From contig NC_007954.1 in NCBI RefSeq assembly GCF_000013765.1, positions 558,001-622,000 on the forward strand: 64,000 nt of DNA, read 5' to 3'. Numbering within the stretch: the first letter of the stretch is position 1; the number at the start of each line of letters is the position of its first letter. Shown here one piece after another: positions 61,950 through 64,000 of this stretch. The position numbers and the translations under genes are program-made. The DNA is from Shewanella denitrificans OS217. GTDB taxonomy: Bacteria; Pseudomonadota; Gammaproteobacteria; Enterobacterales; Shewanellaceae. The notes beneath the pieces are model-generated. The model saw nothing but the letters and a program-made list of their open reading frames with translations, ran no database searches and was not told where the DNA came from.

Positions 61950-62415
61950 GTATCTTGAAAAATGAAGGCGAGATTATTGTTATGCTCGCCAGCAGTCAGC
62001 AAAGCGATCCATTCCTTTTCTTGTTAAGTAGCACTCATCCTGATTGGACGCTCAACCATGCTTGAGTGGCAGAGTTATTCATCTTTTCATTCTGCAAAGC
62101 CCCCGAAATGTGAACCCTATTCATGACTCAGTTAACCCTTGGTATATGATAATCAGCGTGAACCTGAGCTTTAGTATAAGTGTTTTGTTAACCCCGTTCT
62201 GCCTTGGGCTTCGCTCACTCTTTATCACCTTCCTTAGCAGGTAAAAATTACCAGAAACAGGTAATTTCTACTGTTAAAAAAGGTGGGGCTAAATAGGGGG
62301 TGGAATTAACGTACTGTTTTACTTAATTATATTATTTGGCGCAGCCATTGCACTAGCTAAGATGCAAGGTGTGGCAATTTGCTGCATTTCACAATGTTCA
62401 CCAAGGAGGCTACAT
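61950..62415. other. Non-coding stretch after the tRNA repeat
   Basis: No supported gene. The 62044-62244 ORF shows no family features and no ribosome-binding site. A short inverted repeat (GGTAAAAATTACC, about 62240-62252, then CAGGTAATTTC) occurs near 62245. The region is AT-rich up to the AAGGAGG ahead of the next gene. Confidence 0.5.
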
Positions 62416-62739
62416 ATGGCCAGTCCACAAAGTGCAACAGAACAATCTAACAGTAAAGGCAGCAGCGCTTTAAATTCGCCAACCACGGCAAAAGCCTGCG
62501 AAGCTACGCATCACGCAGTTGATGCCGTGGCAGTGAAAGCCGCTATTGCCGAAGATACATTGCGTAAAACAGCCGCCAGCTCACAGGAAACTCTGGTGCA
62601 CAAACAGGAGGAAATCAAACAGCAACTGCAAAACTCATTGAGCAAAACCCGTGAACTCGCAGCGCAAAACCCACTGGCTACAGCAGGGATCGCGTTTGCC
62701 GCGGGTATAGTGCTGACGGCCTTGCTACGCCGTCGCTAA
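62416..62739 (+). CDS. DUF883 (YqjD/ElaB) family membrane-anchored protein
   Basis: A 107-residue protein with a long alanine-, glutamine- and lysine-rich helix (residues about 35-80) and one C-terminal membrane helix (NPLATAGIAFAAGIVLTALLRRR). The motif P-x-A-x-AGIAFAAGI-x(4)-L-x-RR is the DUF883 signature. E. coli YqjD and ElaB are tail-anchored proteins that bind ribosomes in stationary phase. ATG 62416 follows AAGGAGGC, a strong ribosome-binding site; a longer reading from 62362 has none. Confidence 0.87.
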   Translation: MASPQSATEQSNSKGSSALNSPTTAKACEATHHAVDAVAVKAAIAEDTLRKTAASSQETLVHKQEEIKQQLQNSLSKTRELAAQNPLATAGIAFAAGIVLTALLRRR

Positions 62740-62748
62740 GGTGGATTT

Positions 62749-63240
62749 ATGCAAAACCGTGAAAGGTCTGAGGCACCAGTGCAAAAACCCGATCAAAGTG
62801 CAGCGCAAACCGATCTTACAGGGCAAGCTGGATCAACACAGTCTGCCCTGAATAACGTAATGCAACAGGCGATAGAACAGCTGGCTCAGATAGCAGCACT
62901 GAGCAGCTCAGTGAAGCAAGCATATATCAGTCAGTTAAAACTGGCTGGAAAAATAGCAACCGCAGAATGGCAGTTAACTGGGCGTAGCCTGCTCATCGCA
63001 GCGGCTTTGGTTGTCTGTTTTGGTGCGGGTATTATTTTATTCTGGGGTAGTAGCTTGTTGTTGCTGGGTTATTTGCTATTTCAATTGAGTAGTTCGCTAT
63101 TGATAACGGTTACAGCGTTAGTCATGTTGCAGTTCGTTTTATTGCTTTGGTGTTGGCGTAGCCTCGGCTATATACTTTCCCAAGCTGGCTTTTCAAAGAC
63201 CTGGCGACAGTTACGCCTTTTGCTGTTTACACCTCAATAG
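62749..63240 (+). CDS. YqjE-like phage-holin-family membrane protein
   Basis: A 163-residue protein with a Gln-rich N-terminal region (1-60) and two membrane helices (about 82-104 and 108-133), the pattern of the YqjE/holin superfamily III proteins. It lies 9 bp after the DUF883 gene and 10 bp before the next, so the three genes form an operon corresponding in order to E. coli yqjD-yqjE-yqjK. Function unknown; stress-related expression is known for E. coli members. Confidence 0.72.
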   Translation: MQNRERSEAPVQKPDQSAAQTDLTGQAGSTQSALNNVMQQAIEQLAQIAALSSSVKQAYISQLKLAGKIATAEWQLTGRSLLIAAALVVCFGAGIILFWGSSLLLLGYLLFQLSSSLLITVTALVMLQFVLLLWCWRSLGYILSQAGFSKTWRQLRLLLFTPQ

Positions 63241-63250
63241 GAGCATCCGC

Positions 63251-63499
63251 ATGCTTATTCAAAAGTTACTAAAAAAACAGCAGTTGAACCTGACTGAACT
63301 AGCAGAGCAAAGCCAGCAACAGCAAAAATTGTTGTTGGCCAGTAATCTGCAATTGACGCAAAGCGTTCGTGCTTTTATGGGATCGACCTCTGGCTTATTG
63401 GTCAGCTTCAGCCTTGGATGTCTGTTTCAATTGCGCCATCATAGCATGGTAAAACTACTGCGCAGTGTGGTCGGCTTGCGCTGGTTCACAAAACTCTAA
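63251..63499 (+). CDS. YqjK-like small protein
   Basis: An 82-residue protein with a Gln/Leu-rich N-terminus (KKQQLNLTELAEQSQQQQKLLLASN) and a hydrophobic segment at about 44-60. Position as third gene after the DUF883 and YqjE-like genes fits YqjK; the sequence alone would not be enough. AGGAG stands about seven bases upstream of the ATG. Confidence 0.55.
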   Translation: MLIQKLLKKQQLNLTELAEQSQQQQKLLLASNLQLTQSVRAFMGSTSGLLVSFSLGCLFQLRHHSMVKLLRSVVGLRWFTKL

Positions 63500-63710
63500 C
63501 CGTTTGAGCGCAAAGGCTTCAAGGTCATTGAACGCAGAATTAAATAAATGTGGCCATATATGGCGCTCCCCCTTCGGTCTCGCTTAAGTTTTTCAAATTC
63601 GTTCCAGACGACTTCGTGGGAGGGAGGAGGTTTACCTATTCTTTTACAAAAATCAGGCCCAGCTCTATGATACAGCAGTGCTCGCTAGATTGGCTTAGGT
63701 TGACCACTCT

Positions 63711-63992
63711 TTGTTAACAGAAAGTCCAATCAGATCTAAGATTGCAGGCACGCCAGAGCAATCAAACTATACCAGCATTCAATTGCGCATTAGGGCTGCA
63801 TTAAAAGGTGAGCAACCACTAAGCTTACAGCCTTTCATTGTTAATGAACGCAAGCTTTACTCGAAAATCGTTGAGCCCAAAGGCATTGGCTTTTCGCTAC
63901 AAGATTATCTCGAATTGGTCGATGATACGGGATGAATTATTCGCAACGACAAGCGAGGTGCTATCAGCGATCTTAATGTTAGCAGCGCTAAG
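63711..63992 (+). pseudogene. Broken Y1/REP-associated-type transposase, C-terminal remnant
   Basis: The stretch reads LTESPIRSKIAGTPEQSNYTSIQLRIRAALKGEQP, then GIGFSLQDYLELVDDTG, then a TGA (63933-63935) where an Arg codon is expected (one change from CGA), and continues in frame as IIRNDKRGAISDLN before another TGA near 63990. Together these match the region after the catalytic domain of IS200-like, REP-associated tyrosine transposases (NPIRAKIA..PEQS.YTSI and DYLELVD-x-TGR-x-IR-x-DKRG). The catalytic N-terminal domain is absent. Non-functional. Confidence 0.78.
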
Positions 63993-64000
63993 TGACTCAC

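Noticed and set aside
1..64000. CRISPR array, rRNA operon or complete prophage
   Set aside because: No regularly spaced repeats, rRNA-like sequence or phage structural genes were seen in the window.

Overview
The window looks like a chromosomal core segment of a Shewanella-type gammaproteobacterium (order Alteromonadales). This is inferred, not proven, from gene content and order. The lptBAC-kdsCD/rpoN/hpf/ptsN/rapZ block lies divergent to mlaFEDCB-ibaG-murA. motX, for a sodium-driven polar flagellar motor, sits directly upstream of rnr and rlmB. There is an S46 dipeptidyl-peptidase, a CheY-CheC fusion, and moderate GC throughout. Most genes are recognisable single-copy housekeeping genes in compact operons closed by clear rho-independent hairpins. 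Several use GTG or TTG starts.

Layout. 1-8638 (minus): the N-terminal third of uvrD, then a tightly packed envelope and nitrogen-PTS cluster read right to left: yrbG-type exchanger, kdsD, kdsC, lptC, lptA, lptB, rpoN, hpf, ptsN, rapZ, ptsO. 8768-13540 (plus): mlaFEDCB, ibaG and murA, so LPS transport, phospholipid retrograde transport and peptidoglycan precursor synthesis share one locus. 13655-16256 (minus): degS and degQ proteases. 16552-24414 (plus): zapE, rplM-rpsI, a DUF2065 gene, purA, motX, rnr, rlmB. 24500-26728 (minus): an MFS transporter and a DUF481 outer-membrane protein. 26952-28388 (plus): rpsF-priB-rpsR-rplI. 28461-29850: a stefin-like (cystatin) small protein and a 1.1-kb non-coding stretch with elaborate palindromes. 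29850-34786: S46 peptidase, dnaB, alr. 34873-45874: cheX, a MaoC-type protein, a zinc-handling cluster (small His/Cys protein, His-rich porin, ZnuA, ZnuB, no ATPase gene), plsC, rraB, a diguanylate cyclase next to a CheY-CheC fusion, a crotonase gene with a FadR-like operator, and a DUF3530 gene. 46053-60360: rapA, a PIN-PhoH ATPase, a large hybrid histidine kinase ending 1 nt from a convergent Ser/Thr-kinase-like gene, a Cys-rich protein, tpm, tcdA and a second histidine kinase. 60556-64000: a SieB-like membrane protein, a 45-residue DUF3149 protein, tRNA-Leu(CAA) with a decayed second copy of its 3' end about 130 bp downstream, a yqjD/yqjE/yqjK-like trio and a broken Y1-type transposase.

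The most unusual items are the bacterial stefin-like protein, the three-way-junction-like palindromic element at 29363-29493, the tRNA 3'-end duplication next to accessory genes and a transposase remnant, the zinc cluster without its own ATPase, and the eukaryotic-type kinase with an unrecognised C-terminal half. I did not find a clear defence island, CRISPR array, prophage or rRNA operon. All family assignments come from reading the sequence and recalled family features; no database search was run.
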